Shown here: piece by piece, positions 55,121-63,660 of the stretch
Layout of the letters: each line of letters begins with the position of its first letter
Position numbering within the stretch: the first letter of the stretch is position 1
Program-made: the position numbers and the translations under genes
Assembly: GCF_003258705.1 (NCBI RefSeq)
Contig: NZ_CP029480.1
Coordinates: 3,968,001-4,032,000 of the forward strand
Source: Arcticibacterium luteifluviistationis
Lineage (GTDB): Bacteria > Bacteroidota > Bacteroidia > Cytophagales > Spirosomataceae
Reading direction: 5' to 3'
Length of the DNA: 64,000 nt
The notes under the pieces: generated by a model
What the model was told of the DNA's origin: nothing
The model's input: only the letters and a program-made list of their open reading frames with translations
The model's database searches: none

Positions 55121-55145
55121 TTTTGGCACCCAAAATCATGACAAA
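55121..55145. repeat. Dispersed repeat, copy B
   Basis: TTTTGGCACCCAAAATCATG, continuing ACAAA, matches the inverted sequence of the unit at 40695-40718 at nearly every position (TTTTGG-n-CCCAAAATC-R-TGACAAA). The upstream flank GGCGGGATTTTGG gives partial pairing, so it too can fold as a hairpin. Confidence 0.5.
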
Positions 55146-55274
55146 TTGTTATCTCCAAATAGATTCTATTATACAAGCTCAGCAAGCTATAAACCACCAT
55201 ATCTTAGCTTAAACCTAATTATCACATCACCACGAAATAAAATGTATTAATTTCGTTTTTCAATAAAAGCGTTT

Positions 55275-55985
55275 ATGTCAATATCCATTAAGAACCTTAC
55301 TAAAGTCTATGGCACGCAAAGAGCCATTGACGGTATTAGTTTTGATATCCAAAAAGGAGAAATAGTTGGTTTTCTTGGGCCGAATGGTGCAGGAAAGAGC
55401 ACCACCATGAAAATTCTCACGGGCTATCTAGAAGCTACAGAAGGAGAAGCCATGGTAAATGATTATTCACTAAGCACTCAAGCCAAACTTGCTCAAGCAT
55501 CTATAGGTTATTTGCCAGAACATAATCCACTGTACTTAGAGATGTACATTCGTGAGTTTTTAGAATTTGCGGGTTCATTATATAACATGAAAGGTAAGGC
55601 TTTAAAAGATAGAGTGGCTGAACTCATTGACATGGTAGGTCTCGACAGAGAAAAGCACAAGAAAATAGGTCAACTTTCTAAAGGTTATAGGCAACGCGTG
55701 GGTTTAGCACAAGCTTTAATTCATGACCCAGAAATACTCATTTTAGACGAACCAACCACAGGACTTGACCCAAACCAGTTAAGTGAAATCAGGAATTTGA
55801 TAAAAACTGTTGGCAAAGACAAAACAGTAATTTTCAGTACGCACATCATGCAAGAGGTAGATTCGATCTGTGAAAGGGTGATAGTGCTGAATCAGGGAAA
55901 AATAGTAGCAGACGAAAGTATAGCAGCTTTCAAAGCCATGGGAGAAAGTATGGAAGCCACCTTTCAAAAACTTACACAATCTTAA
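55275..55985 (+). CDS. gldA: GldA-type ABC transporter ATPase
   Basis: A 236-residue ABC ATPase closely resembling GldA, the gliding-motility ATPase of Bacteroidota. Motifs: Walker A 'GPNGAGKST' (about 35-43), Q-loop region 'IGYLPEHNPLYLEMY', signature 'LSKGYRQR', Walker B 'ILILDEPTTGLDP', H-loop 'STHIMQEV'. In Flavobacterium johnsoniae GldA works with membrane proteins GldF and GldG; neither is adjacent here, so they must be elsewhere or this is a paralogue. The 2 bp gap to the HipA-like gene indicates cotranscription. The name rests on overall pattern, not a comparison. Confidence 0.82.
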   Translation: MSISIKNLTKVYGTQRAIDGISFDIQKGEIVGFLGPNGAGKSTTMKILTGYLEATEGEAMVNDYSLSTQAKLAQASIGYLPEHNPLYLEMYIREFLEFAGSLYNMKGKALKDRVAELIDMVGLDREKHKKIGQLSKGYRQRVGLAQALIHDPEILILDEPTTGLDPNQLSEIRNLIKTVGKDKTVIFSTHIMQEVDSICERVIVLNQGKIVADESIAAFKAMGESMEATFQKLTQS

Positions 55986-55987
55986 AA

Positions 55988-56746
55988 ATGATTGAAATAA
56001 GGAATGTTCATATTGACCGTTACGTCACTCCACTGAGAGAGGGCGGCTCTTTACCAGCTATTGTAGATGCAGACGACGGCTTTATGTACGTGCTCAAGTT
56101 TCGTGGAGCAGGACAAGGCTGCAAAGCTCTAATAGCCGATCTGATAGGTGGTGAAATAGCTAGAGCTGTAGGTCTAAAAATGCCTGAAATGGTTTTTGGA
56201 GACCTACCGGAGGGCTATGGTAGAACAGAAGCTGATGAAGAAATACAAGATTTACTAAAATGGAGTGTTGGTCTAAACTTAGGGGTACATTACCTCAAAG
56301 GTTCTATCACTTTTGATCCTGTGGTAAACACCGTAGATGCTCTTACCGCATCCAAAATTGTGTGGCTTGATGCTTTTTTAATGAACATTGACCGTACGCC
56401 ACGGAACACCAATATGCTTATATGGCACAAAGAACTCTGGCTTATTGACCATGGAGCATCTTTATATTTCCACCATAATCCAGATAATTGGGAAGAGCAA
56501 AGCGAAAAGCCTTTTGTCCAAATCAAAGACCATGTTCTGATAAAAAGTGCTTCAAAACTAGCCGAAGTAAACGACTTCATGTTAGAAAAAATCAGCCCTG
56601 CCTTAATTCAGGAAATTGTTGACATCATTCCAGAAGACTGGCTAGCCACAGACGAAAGCCTCAGTAAAAAACTCTATTCCGACTTTCTTACAAACAGAAG
56701 AAAGCATTCCGATGTATTCCTAAAACACGCCATCAATGCCAGATAA
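55988..56746 (+). CDS. HipA-like kinase-family protein
   Basis: A 252-residue protein with the minimal HipA/PI3K-like kinase fold. Candidate active-site residues are K37 in 'MYVLKFRG', the catalytic-loop 'NIDRTPRNTNML' (D135, N140/N142) and the metal-binding D154 in 'LWLIDHGASL'. It lacks the N-terminal subdomain of full-length HipA and there is no HipB-like antitoxin next to it. It overlaps a DUF3037 gene by 11 bp; I recall this pairing as widespread in bacteria with unknown role. It may phosphorylate a protein or small molecule, perhaps as part of a two-gene module, but no function has been shown to my knowledge. Located 2 bp after gldA. Confidence 0.85.
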   Translation: MIEIRNVHIDRYVTPLREGGSLPAIVDADDGFMYVLKFRGAGQGCKALIADLIGGEIARAVGLKMPEMVFGDLPEGYGRTEADEEIQDLLKWSVGLNLGVHYLKGSITFDPVVNTVDALTASKIVWLDAFLMNIDRTPRNTNMLIWHKELWLIDHGASLYFHHNPDNWEEQSEKPFVQIKDHVLIKSASKLAEVNDFMLEKISPALIQEIVDIIPEDWLATDESLSKKLYSDFLTNRRKHSDVFLKHAINAR

Positions 56747-57119
56747 ACACCTTTACGAATACGCCGTACTGAGGTTAATTCCCTGCGTAGACCGTGGCGA
56801 GTCTATTAATATTGGCGTGGCTTTATACTGTAAGTCGAAACGCTTTCTAGACTTTAAATACCACCTTAACCCAGACAGGCTAAAGGCTTTTCATAAAGAT
56901 ATTGACCTAGAAGAGGTAAACGAACATCTCTCATCTTTTGATAAAATATGCAAAGGAACTTCTGACTCTGGCCTTATAGGTGAGCAAGACCAAGCATCAA
57001 GGTTTAGATGGCTTACCGCTAGACGTAGTACTATTATACAAGCATCTGCCGTACATCCAGGCTACTGTAATGAACCCACACAGGCCATAGAAGAGATATA
57101 CGCTAAAATGGTACTTTAA
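56736..57119 (+). CDS. DUF3037 protein, partner of the HipA-like kinase
   Basis: A 127-residue protein beginning MPDKHLYEYAVLRLIPCVDR followed by 'GESINIGVALYCKSK', the core of DUF3037. The conserved 'R..RGE..NIGV' block is present; the C-terminal part includes 'QASRFRWLTARRSTIIQAS', a positively charged stretch that could bind nucleotide or nucleic acid. The start lies inside the HipA-like gene (11 bp overlap), a strong sign of linked function. It could be a regulator, substrate or antitoxin-like partner; none is established. Confidence 0.85.
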   Translation: MPDKHLYEYAVLRLIPCVDRGESINIGVALYCKSKRFLDFKYHLNPDRLKAFHKDIDLEEVNEHLSSFDKICKGTSDSGLIGEQDQASRFRWLTARRSTIIQASAVHPGYCNEPTQAIEEIYAKMVL

Positions 57120-57673
57120 TAAAGACTCGTCAACTTACGGGGTGTTTCACCAGCAGCAAAAAGTGGATACTGGTCAAAAATAGTTCTAACCACACTTCTG
57201 TAATAATTGACAGGTTTCTTTATACTCTTATTAAAAACCCCAGAAGCATAACCTCTCCAAATAAGCTTGCTGCTTTCGGCATCCAATAAGGAAACTAAAA
57301 TCATTCCTCCACCAAAATTGAAATTCTGGGTTTTGTAGGTATCATCGTAATCATACTTATTCACCCATCGATTTAGCGTAGGCTGAAAATATCCTTTGTA
57401 TTCTACTCTTTCTTTGATAATGCTATAGCTTACTAGCAAACCAGGAGCATCGTCGGTGAGTTTATATCCTCTGGCTCTCATCTGCCTGCGTATGGCATCT
57501 TGAATTTCGGTGCAGATAAAAGAAGTGTCAACTTCACATGCTAAAAAGTTATAGTTTTTGTAAACAGTGAAGTCTGTATCGTAACTATAATCGTTATCAA
57601 CCATAAGCTTTAAAGTGTTGCATCCAGCAAAACTAAAAGCAATTAGAGCTAAAAGGGGTAGGAGTTTTTTCAT
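57116..57673 (-). CDS. DUF4136 lipoprotein
   Basis: A 185-residue lipoprotein. I chose the start at 57673, giving MKKLLPLLALIAFSFAGCNT with lipobox 'FAGC' (cysteine at residue 18); a longer frame from 57709 would place twelve hydrophilic residues before the signal. The mature domain shows the DUF4136 pattern: 'VDNDYSYDTDFTVYKNYNFL', 'IRRQMRARGYKLTDDAPGLLV', 'KTQNFNFGGGMILVSLLDAE' and 'LIWRGYASGVF'. Such proteins are predicted envelope factors with unknown role. It converges with the DUF3037 gene with a 4 bp overlap and lies 113 bp after aroB. Confidence 0.87.
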   Translation of the reverse strand: MKKLLPLLALIAFSFAGCNTLKLMVDNDYSYDTDFTVYKNYNFLACEVDTSFICTEIQDAIRRQMRARGYKLTDDAPGLLVSYSIIKERVEYKGYFQPTLNRWVNKYDYDDTYKTQNFNFGGGMILVSLLDAESSKLIWRGYASGVFNKSIKKPVNYYRSVVRTIFDQYPLFAAGETPRKLTSLY

Positions 57674-57786
57674 TTGAACTAGTTTAAAGGTTTCAACATC
57701 TACGTGCATTCTTTCAAAAAAGATGCAAATAGCTATTAAAAATAAAGCGGAAAACCGTTAAAACCAAAGAATTAGCTCAAAATGAC

Positions 57787-58815
57787 CTAGCCTACATAAT
57801 ATAATAAGGCTCTTTTCATTTCTTCTTTATTGCAGATTACATCGAAAGCACAGGAGCCACGGCCGTCAAGCAATGAAAACCTTACTTTTGATCCTCTATT
57901 TTTTTTATCTTGAAGCGTATGCTTTAAAATAGCAGGAATGTATTCAGGCTTTAACTTCACTTTGCCATAAACACTAAAAACAAACTCCTCAATTTCGTCA
58001 AAAAGCCTTTGGTCTATCATGCCTCTTTCTAAAGAAAGGAATGCTTCGCAAATCATACCAACCGCAATGGCTTCACCATGAAGCAATCTGTGCTTGGACC
58101 CTTTTTCTAAAAAGTAAGATTCTACCGCATGACCTAGTGTATGGCCAAAGTTTAGAATCTTACGTAAGCCTTTTTCGGTAGGGTCGGCAGCTACTACTTT
58201 CTTCTTTATTTCTATAGAGTGCTCTATCAGGTCATCAAAGTTTTGCTCTTCAAAATCTAAACCGCTTATTTCTTCCCATTTTTTAGCATCCTGAATTAAG
58301 CAATGCTTTGTGATTTCTGCAAAACCAGACCTTAACTCTTCAAAAGGCAAAGTTTTCAAGAAAACAGAGTCTATCAATACTGTTTGTGGTAACTGAAAAA
58401 CACCAATATGGTTTTTAAAACCATTAAAATCTATTCCTAGTTTTCCACCAACGCTGGCATCTACCTGAGCTAAAAGCGTAGTGGGTATTTGAATAAAGTC
58501 TATGCCTCTTTTATATGTAGCCGCACAAAAACCTCCCATGTCTCCTATTACTCCGCCACCTAAGTCTACCATAAGAGCATGACGATCCATATTTGCATCG
58601 GTCATGGTTTGCCATATCTTCTGACATGTGTTCAAAGTCTTATGAGCTTCGCCGCTTTTGATTTTGACCAAAATGTGTTTTGGCAAAAGACCTTTTACTA
58701 AAGGATAGCAGTGCTTTTTGGTGTTTTTATCTACCAACACTATTACCTGAGAGTAATCTTTATCTGCCAAAAATGCTGGCAACGTTTCTGCAATAGGTCC
58801 AATTTTTACTGACAT
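57787..58815 (-). CDS. aroB: 3-dehydroquinate synthase
   Basis: A 342-residue enzyme converting DAHP to 3-dehydroquinate in the shikimate pathway; it needs NAD and a divalent metal. NAD-binding 'MVDLGGGVIGDMGGFCAATY' (about 83-102), 'RGIDFIQIPTTLLAQVDASV' with 'GGKLGIDF' following, and metal-ligand motifs 'FAEITKHCLI', 'LNFGHTLGHAVE' and 'LHGEAIAVGM' are all in place. It follows the acyltransferase gene by 15 bp on the minus strand and is probably cotranscribed with it. Other aro genes are not in the window. Confidence 0.96.
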   Translation of the reverse strand: MSVKIGPIAETLPAFLADKDYSQVIVLVDKNTKKHCYPLVKGLLPKHILVKIKSGEAHKTLNTCQKIWQTMTDANMDRHALMVDLGGGVIGDMGGFCAATYKRGIDFIQIPTTLLAQVDASVGGKLGIDFNGFKNHIGVFQLPQTVLIDSVFLKTLPFEELRSGFAEITKHCLIQDAKKWEEISGLDFEEQNFDDLIEHSIEIKKKVVAADPTEKGLRKILNFGHTLGHAVESYFLEKGSKHRLLHGEAIAVGMICEAFLSLERGMIDQRLFDEIEEFVFSVYGKVKLKPEYIPAILKHTLQDKKNRGSKVRFSLLDGRGSCAFDVICNKEEMKRALLYYVG

Positions 58816-58830
58816 GCTTATAAGTTTTTT

Positions 58831-59673
58831 CTAGAAGATAAATGAAAGGCCGAAAATCAAAAGAATTAAATAGAGTGGATATGTAAGGTACAATACCCCA
58901 AACCAAATAGAATCTGAAAATATAGTCTTGCCGAATTTCTTTTTGACAAAGGTGTCAATGGCTAAATACAGCGGAAAATTAATTAACCAACCAAAATAGT
59001 GAAACGCGTTTCTAAGAAAACCAACAGGCTTAAACGTATGATTAAACAGCGGCTCCATTTTCTCTGTTAAAGTGGCTGTAAAATCTCTTGAAAAGCTGAC
59101 TTCCTCACTCAGGTCAAAGGATTCTTTCTGTAACGGTTTCCCAAAATTTAGATTAATCCTTTTACCAAACGTTTTAAATGAATCATAAGTAAGTACCACC
59201 GGCACCACTTGTACATCAATGTCTTCATTCCAAGCCTTAAAAGCCATAGCAGCCGTTCCTCTTTTCTTGAGTGGTAATAGCGTTGTTTGATTTTTACATA
59301 TTCCCTCTGGGTATATCAAAACCTGCTTATTTTGCTTAAAAAGCTCATTACACTTTTCAAAGGTCTTGGCGTTCTTTGCCATATTGCTCCTCCCCTCCGA
59401 TATTCTCCAAACCGGCAACATATGAATAACGTTTAAGATTTTTGCGACAATAGGCTTCTTAAAAGCATCTCCCCTAGCTAAAGCGTATACATACCTTTTA
59501 AAAACAATATGAAGCACTATGGCATCATAGAAAGAATTGGCGTGTGTTGACGCAAAAAGAATAGGTTTGTCCTTAGGAACATTTTCAATTCCTGTGGTGT
59601 CCATTCTCTTTACAAAAAAGAGATTAACAAAAAATGCCCCAAAGCGTAGAATGAAATATATAAAAGGAATCAA
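58831..59673 (-). CDS. PlsC-type lysophospholipid acyltransferase
   Basis: A 280-residue membrane acyltransferase. The catalytic block reads 'FASTHANSFYDAIVL', an HX5D variant of the usual HX4D, as in some glycerophosphate acyltransferases; the substrate-binding block is 'YPEGICKNQTTLLPLKKRGT'. Hydrophobic N- and C-terminal segments (about 1-18 and 225-280) anchor it. It transfers acyl chains to lysophosphatidate or a related lipid, but the acceptor is not certain. It is the first gene of the acyltransferase-aroB pair and is divergent from the DinB-family gene; a TAAATTTG motif at 59728-59735 could be part of a promoter but lacks a well-spaced -33 partner. Confidence 0.88.
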   Translation of the reverse strand: MIPFIYFILRFGAFFVNLFFVKRMDTTGIENVPKDKPILFASTHANSFYDAIVLHIVFKRYVYALARGDAFKKPIVAKILNVIHMLPVWRISEGRSNMAKNAKTFEKCNELFKQNKQVLIYPEGICKNQTTLLPLKKRGTAAMAFKAWNEDIDVQVVPVVLTYDSFKTFGKRINLNFGKPLQKESFDLSEEVSFSRDFTATLTEKMEPLFNHTFKPVGFLRNAFHYFGWLINFPLYLAIDTFVKKKFGKTIFSDSIWFGVLYLTYPLYLILLIFGLSFIF

Positions 59674-59755
59674 AATTTCGAATGCGTTAGTATTTGCCTA
59701 TTAGATGTCTTTGAAAATCTAAATCTTTAAATTTGGCTCAAAATTAACCATTTGA

Positions 59756-60232
59756 ATGATAGAAGTTGCCCAAAACTTAAAGGATGTTGTCAATAAAATG
59801 ATGCCTATTCTCAAAGGAATAGGTGATAAATCTGCATCAAAGAGACCCGCCAAAGACAAATGGAGTCCAAAAGAAATTTTGGGACACCTAATAGACTCGG
59901 CAAATAACAATCAAATGAAGTTTGTAAAGGCCATTGAATCTAAAAGTATTGATGTGGCAGGCTATCACCAAAATGAGTGGGTCGATATTCAGAAATATGA
60001 GAATTATGACTGGCACCAATTAATAGATTTCTGGGCAATGTTTAATCATCACATGGCTCATATCATTGAAAATGCACCTACCGAGGCTTTATTAAACGAG
60101 ATAAAAGTAGAAGGTGTAGGACCATTCACACTAGCCTTTATTATGAAAGACTATGTGGAGCATTTAAAACATCATATGAACCAAATTTTGCCAAGCTTAG
60201 GTTTGGAGTCTGACTTTAAGATGGTTTATTAA
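59756..60232 (+). CDS. DinB-family protein (thiol-transferase-like four-helix fold)
   Basis: A 158-residue member of the DinB/YfiT four-helix-bundle family, unrelated to DNA polymerase IV despite the name. Helix features: 'KWSPKEILGHLIDSANNNQM' with the first metal-ligand histidine, 'WHQLIDFWAMFNHHMAHIIE' and 'FIMKDYVEHLKHHMNQIL' with the second and third. The three-His pattern fits a metal site. Function may be bacillithiol or other thiol transfer, or damage response. Monocistronic. Confidence 0.88.
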   Translation: MIEVAQNLKDVVNKMMPILKGIGDKSASKRPAKDKWSPKEILGHLIDSANNNQMKFVKAIESKSIDVAGYHQNEWVDIQKYENYDWHQLIDFWAMFNHHMAHIIENAPTEALLNEIKVEGVGPFTLAFIMKDYVEHLKHHMNQILPSLGLESDFKMVY

Positions 60233-60309
60233 AGAAGGCAAGCCACAATTTGAATCTGAGAGGAGAATTAAGGCATATTATTAGATATGACAAACCGAGA
60301 TGAGAACTA

Positions 60310-61119
60310 ATGAAAATAAAAAACTTTGAAATAAGAGACTTTGTTTTCTCAGAGAACAATGAAATAGATTTGAATCATAGTGCTATCGACGCTGATACAG
60401 AGAGGGCAATGCTTCAATATTTAATTCAAGTTGTGGCAAAAGCCTTTCTAATTGCCATGAAATGGGAATTCAATATTAAAAAGACTCTTACCATCAATAC
60501 TATTGCCTATGATACCGACACTTGCCAAGATAATATTAAAACGCAATTGAGGCGGGGTACCAAAGAACCCTATGACCATTTTGGTAGTAATGTCTTTTTA
60601 ATGTCGAGAACAAAGTTTTGGATTTTAGAAACGGATGAAGATAGATTAAGTTATTTGGCTGATTGTCATTTCAAATCCCTAAGTAATTATTGTATGCATT
60701 TTAATGAGGATGTAGTATTACTAAAAAATGGATATGAAGAAATTAATAAATGGGACTGGTTTATACCTGCCAGTAATGAACGATTCATTAGCACGAACAA
60801 GGGTATAAAAATATGGATTGAAAAACTCCACGGTTTCGAAAAAGACACCTATAGGTTAGTCGTTGAAAACCTTCCAACTTTGGAAAGAAAGTATTATCAA
60901 ATTACCCGAAAAGAGCCATTTATGAGGATGTGGTTGAGAGTTAAGTCAGAAGCTCTGTTAAAGGGAAAGAAAGAACTCCCCGTTTTGGAACCGTTTAAAT
61001 TCGAAAAGTTCAAATGGAAAGGGGATCATATTTTTAGTTTTCAATGGGGTAATTATGAGAAATATGAATTTGATACTCAAGCTGAGATTTTAAGAAAACA
61101 TGAGGGTTTTGTAGAATAG
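60310..61119 (+). CDS. Hypothetical protein, unknown family
   Basis: A 269-residue soluble protein with no signal peptide or membrane segment. I do not recognise its family. Notable pieces are 'LNHSAIDADTERAMLQYLIQ', an internal aromatic and Lys-rich region ('KWEFNIKKTLTI', 'NKWDWFIPASNE') and a C-terminal beta-rich part ('FKFEKFKWKGDHIFSFQWGN'). Composition is more AT-rich and charged than the neighbours, which may indicate recent acquisition. It lies between the DinB-family gene and DNA polymerase IV, with unremarkable gaps on both sides. Confidence 0.7.
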   Translation: MKIKNFEIRDFVFSENNEIDLNHSAIDADTERAMLQYLIQVVAKAFLIAMKWEFNIKKTLTINTIAYDTDTCQDNIKTQLRRGTKEPYDHFGSNVFLMSRTKFWILETDEDRLSYLADCHFKSLSNYCMHFNEDVVLLKNGYEEINKWDWFIPASNERFISTNKGIKIWIEKLHGFEKDTYRLVVENLPTLERKYYQITRKEPFMRMWLRVKSEALLKGKKELPVLEPFKFEKFKWKGDHIFSFQWGNYEKYEFDTQAEILRKHEGFVE

Positions 61120-61226
61120 ACAGAATGGTATGGAACAGGGCAAATTCCCTCTGTCCTAATGATTCTTTATCTTGACATCCCAAGGCAATAAAAACAAGAT
61201 TCCTTTATAAGTACGTTGTAAATAAA

Positions 61227-62309
61227 TTGAACACACCTCTCCGTAAAATAATCCACATTGACATGGACGCATTTTTTGCGTCGGTGGAGCAGCGTGATAA
61301 TCCAGAGCTGAAAGGGAAACCTGTGGCCGTAGGTGGCAGTGCAGAGAGAGGCGTGGTGGCGGCTGCTAGCTATGAAGCTAGAAAGTTTGGCGTACGCTCA
61401 GCCATGGCGTCTAAAACAGCCAAAAGGCTTTGTCCAAATCTAATTTTTGTCAAACCGAGGTTTGAAGAATACAAAAATGTTTCAAATCAAATCAGAGAGA
61501 TTTTCTTAGAATATACCGAATTGATAGAGCCATTATCTTTAGATGAGGCCTATTTGGATGTTACCGAAAACCACAAAAACATTTTGCTCGCTACAGAAAT
61601 TGCGAAACAAATAAGAGAAAAAATAAAGGCAAAAACGGGATTAACCGCTTCAGCGGGAATTTCTTTTAATAAGTTTCTTGCCAAGACCGCTTCGGATGTC
61701 AATAAGCCAAATGGCATGTTTGTAATAAAACCTCATCAAGCAGAAGCTTATGTAGAGACCCTTCCTATAAAACGTTTTTATGGTGTAGGAAAAGTAACGG
61801 CAGAAAAAATGACTAAAATGGGGATTGCCACAGGCAAAGACCTTAAAGAAAAAAGCTTAGAGTTTTTGGTTAACAACTTTGGCAAAGCCGGCCGATACTA
61901 CCATGAAATATGCCGAGGAAAAGACAACAGAAAGGTAAACCCTGACCGAATAAGAAAATCAATAGGTGTAGAAAACACTTTTAGTAATGACCTGAACTCG
62001 CCAGACGAACTTTATGTGGAGTTAGATATCATTTTGGCTCAGCTCTGGAAAAGGGTAAAAAAAGCAAGGGCATTTGGCAAAACGCTCTCGATAAAGATTA
62101 AATATGACGACTTTGAGATTATTACTCGAAGCCGAACCTCCCAACTTTTAATCATGGAAGAACAATTTATCTCTAAACAAGCTTACGAAATGCTAAATGC
62201 CCTTTTGCCATCGCCAAAAGGCATCAGGCTTATGGGATTGACGGTCTCCAATCTAGAATTTGAATCTGATTTAGAAGGCCGTCAAATACCCTTGATTTTT
62301 AGTATTTAA
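61227..62309 (+). CDS. dinB: DNA polymerase IV (Y-family)
   Basis: A 360-residue translesion polymerase. The palm begins 'IIHIDMDAFFASVEQRDNPE' with metal-binding D12; the second acidic pair is D106-E107 in 'EPLSLDEAYLD'. 'AAASYEARKFGVRSAM' gives the fingers and 'GISFNKFLAKTASDVNKPNG' a conserved palm segment, followed by the thumb HhH 'PIKRFYGVGKVTAEKM' and a little-finger domain. The start is TTG at 61227; the next in-frame ATG (residue 13) would remove D12, so the TTG must be used. It lacks a beta-clamp motif as clear as in E. coli, though the final 'RQIPLIFSI' could serve. The 3' end overlaps the convergent Gfo/Idh gene by 11 bp. Confidence 0.95.
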   Translation: MNTPLRKIIHIDMDAFFASVEQRDNPELKGKPVAVGGSAERGVVAAASYEARKFGVRSAMASKTAKRLCPNLIFVKPRFEEYKNVSNQIREIFLEYTELIEPLSLDEAYLDVTENHKNILLATEIAKQIREKIKAKTGLTASAGISFNKFLAKTASDVNKPNGMFVIKPHQAEAYVETLPIKRFYGVGKVTAEKMTKMGIATGKDLKEKSLEFLVNNFGKAGRYYHEICRGKDNRKVNPDRIRKSIGVENTFSNDLNSPDELYVELDIILAQLWKRVKKARAFGKTLSIKIKYDDFEIITRSRTSQLLIMEEQFISKQAYEMLNALLPSPKGIRLMGLTVSNLEFESDLEGRQIPLIFSI

Positions 62310-63636
62310 AAGGAACTCCTCCCGCTAATACCTGCTGCGTTTTCTCATCAAACGTAACTTTTAAGCCCGTTCTATAAGCCGCATTAGACATCATAGTGGC
62401 AATAGAGTGCTGATAACCTGCCTCTATTGGTGCATTAGGTGTTTTTCTACTTCTTACACACTCCATCCAGTTTTTAATATGATTAAGTGTAAGGTCATCT
62501 CCACCAGTATTTGCTGAAGTTTCTACCTTTTGACCCTTAATTTTAGAAGGTGTCAATAAGTTTGCTTTCATGCCCATAGCAGAAGCATGACGCTGCTCAA
62601 GACCACCTTCCGGAGATATCTCATTGGTATCAAGGTTAATCATTCCGCCATTAGAGTAGTAAAGCTCTTTAGTTCCACCAGCTGAGTTAGAAAAACGGCT
62701 AGTAAACTGCACTTGGAAACCTTTTGACATATCATCTAAAGGGCCATAGTCAAAAACTACTGTTAATGTATCGGCATTACTTCTGCCATCTTGCCATTGG
62801 TAAATTCCGCCATTAGCTACTACACTTCTTGGGTGTGCCAAGCCGCTAAACCAGTGAACCGTGTCAATTTGGTGAGACATCCACTGTCCTGGAATTCCAG
62901 AAGAGTATGGCCAGAATAGTCTGTACTCTAAATATTTACGAGGGTCAAACTCCTCATAAGGTCTGTTCATCAAAAATCGCTTCCAGTCTACATCGGACTC
63001 TTTAAGATTTGCTACCAGTTCAGGTCTTCTCCATCTTCCTGGCTGATTTACATTCCACATTAGTTCCACCATCTTGATGTCACCAAACTTACCAGATTTG
63101 ATATAGTCGGCAGCAGCATGATAGTTAGCTCCACTTCTTCTTTGAGAACCTATCTGAACTATTTTTTTAGAATCTTTAACTGCTTTCAAAACCGCACGGT
63201 TATCGTCCATGGTTTCTGCCAAAGGCTTCTCTGCATAAACATCACATCCAGCCTGAACAGCTTCTATCGTATGTAATGCATGCTGAAAGTCAGCAGTACT
63301 AATCATAACAGCATCTACACTTTTTGAAGCGTATAGCTCATCGTTATTATTATAGGCTTTAACCTTACTTCCAAGCTGGTCTTGAAGATAGGCCTGTCCT
63401 TCAGCTCTTCTTTTGTTCCAAATGTCTGAAACGGCTACCATTTCAAAGTTCATTTCTTTCTGCAGAGCCTTAAAAGAGGCTACATGAGAAGAACGGTGAC
63501 GGTCAGAAAAACCAACACAACCAACTCTAACACGGTCGTTAGAACCAATGATTTTAGCATAACTACTAGCAGAAATACTAGTAGCAACTCCTGCCAAAAC
63601 AGATTTTTTTATAAATTCTCTTCTATTTGTATTCAT
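62299..63636 (-). CDS. Tat-exported Gfo/Idh/MocA-family oxidoreductase
   Basis: A 445-residue NAD(P)-dependent oxidoreductase. The N-terminus MNTNRREFIKKSVLAGVATS is a Tat signal with RR at 5-6. A Rossmann domain follows ('VRVGCVGFSDRHRSSHVASF', about 36-55, 'VDAVMISTADFQHALHTIEA', 'CDVYAEKPLAETMDDNRAVL' with the catalytic EKP). The C-terminal sheet domain contains 'SGIPGQWMSHQIDTVHWFSG' with the D-x-x-H catalytic type. Export with a tightly bound cofactor matches glucose-fructose oxidoreductase. The upstream DUF1080 gene, 24 bp away, suggests a role in glycan or modified-disaccharide breakdown. Confidence 0.93.
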   Translation of the reverse strand: MNTNRREFIKKSVLAGVATSISASSYAKIIGSNDRVRVGCVGFSDRHRSSHVASFKALQKEMNFEMVAVSDIWNKRRAEGQAYLQDQLGSKVKAYNNNDELYASKSVDAVMISTADFQHALHTIEAVQAGCDVYAEKPLAETMDDNRAVLKAVKDSKKIVQIGSQRRSGANYHAAADYIKSGKFGDIKMVELMWNVNQPGRWRRPELVANLKESDVDWKRFLMNRPYEEFDPRKYLEYRLFWPYSSGIPGQWMSHQIDTVHWFSGLAHPRSVVANGGIYQWQDGRSNADTLTVVFDYGPLDDMSKGFQVQFTSRFSNSAGGTKELYYSNGGMINLDTNEISPEGGLEQRHASAMGMKANLLTPSKIKGQKVETSANTGGDDLTLNHIKNWMECVRSRKTPNAPIEAGYQHSIATMMSNAAYRTGLKVTFDEKTQQVLAGGVPFKY

Positions 63637-63660
63637 AGGGTGTATTATTAAAACAAGTAC

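Noticed and set aside
59728-59735. TAAATTTG as the DinB-family gene promoter
   Set aside because: The nearest TTG gives a 14 bp spacer, too short for the known 19-21 bp spacing, so I mention it only in passing.
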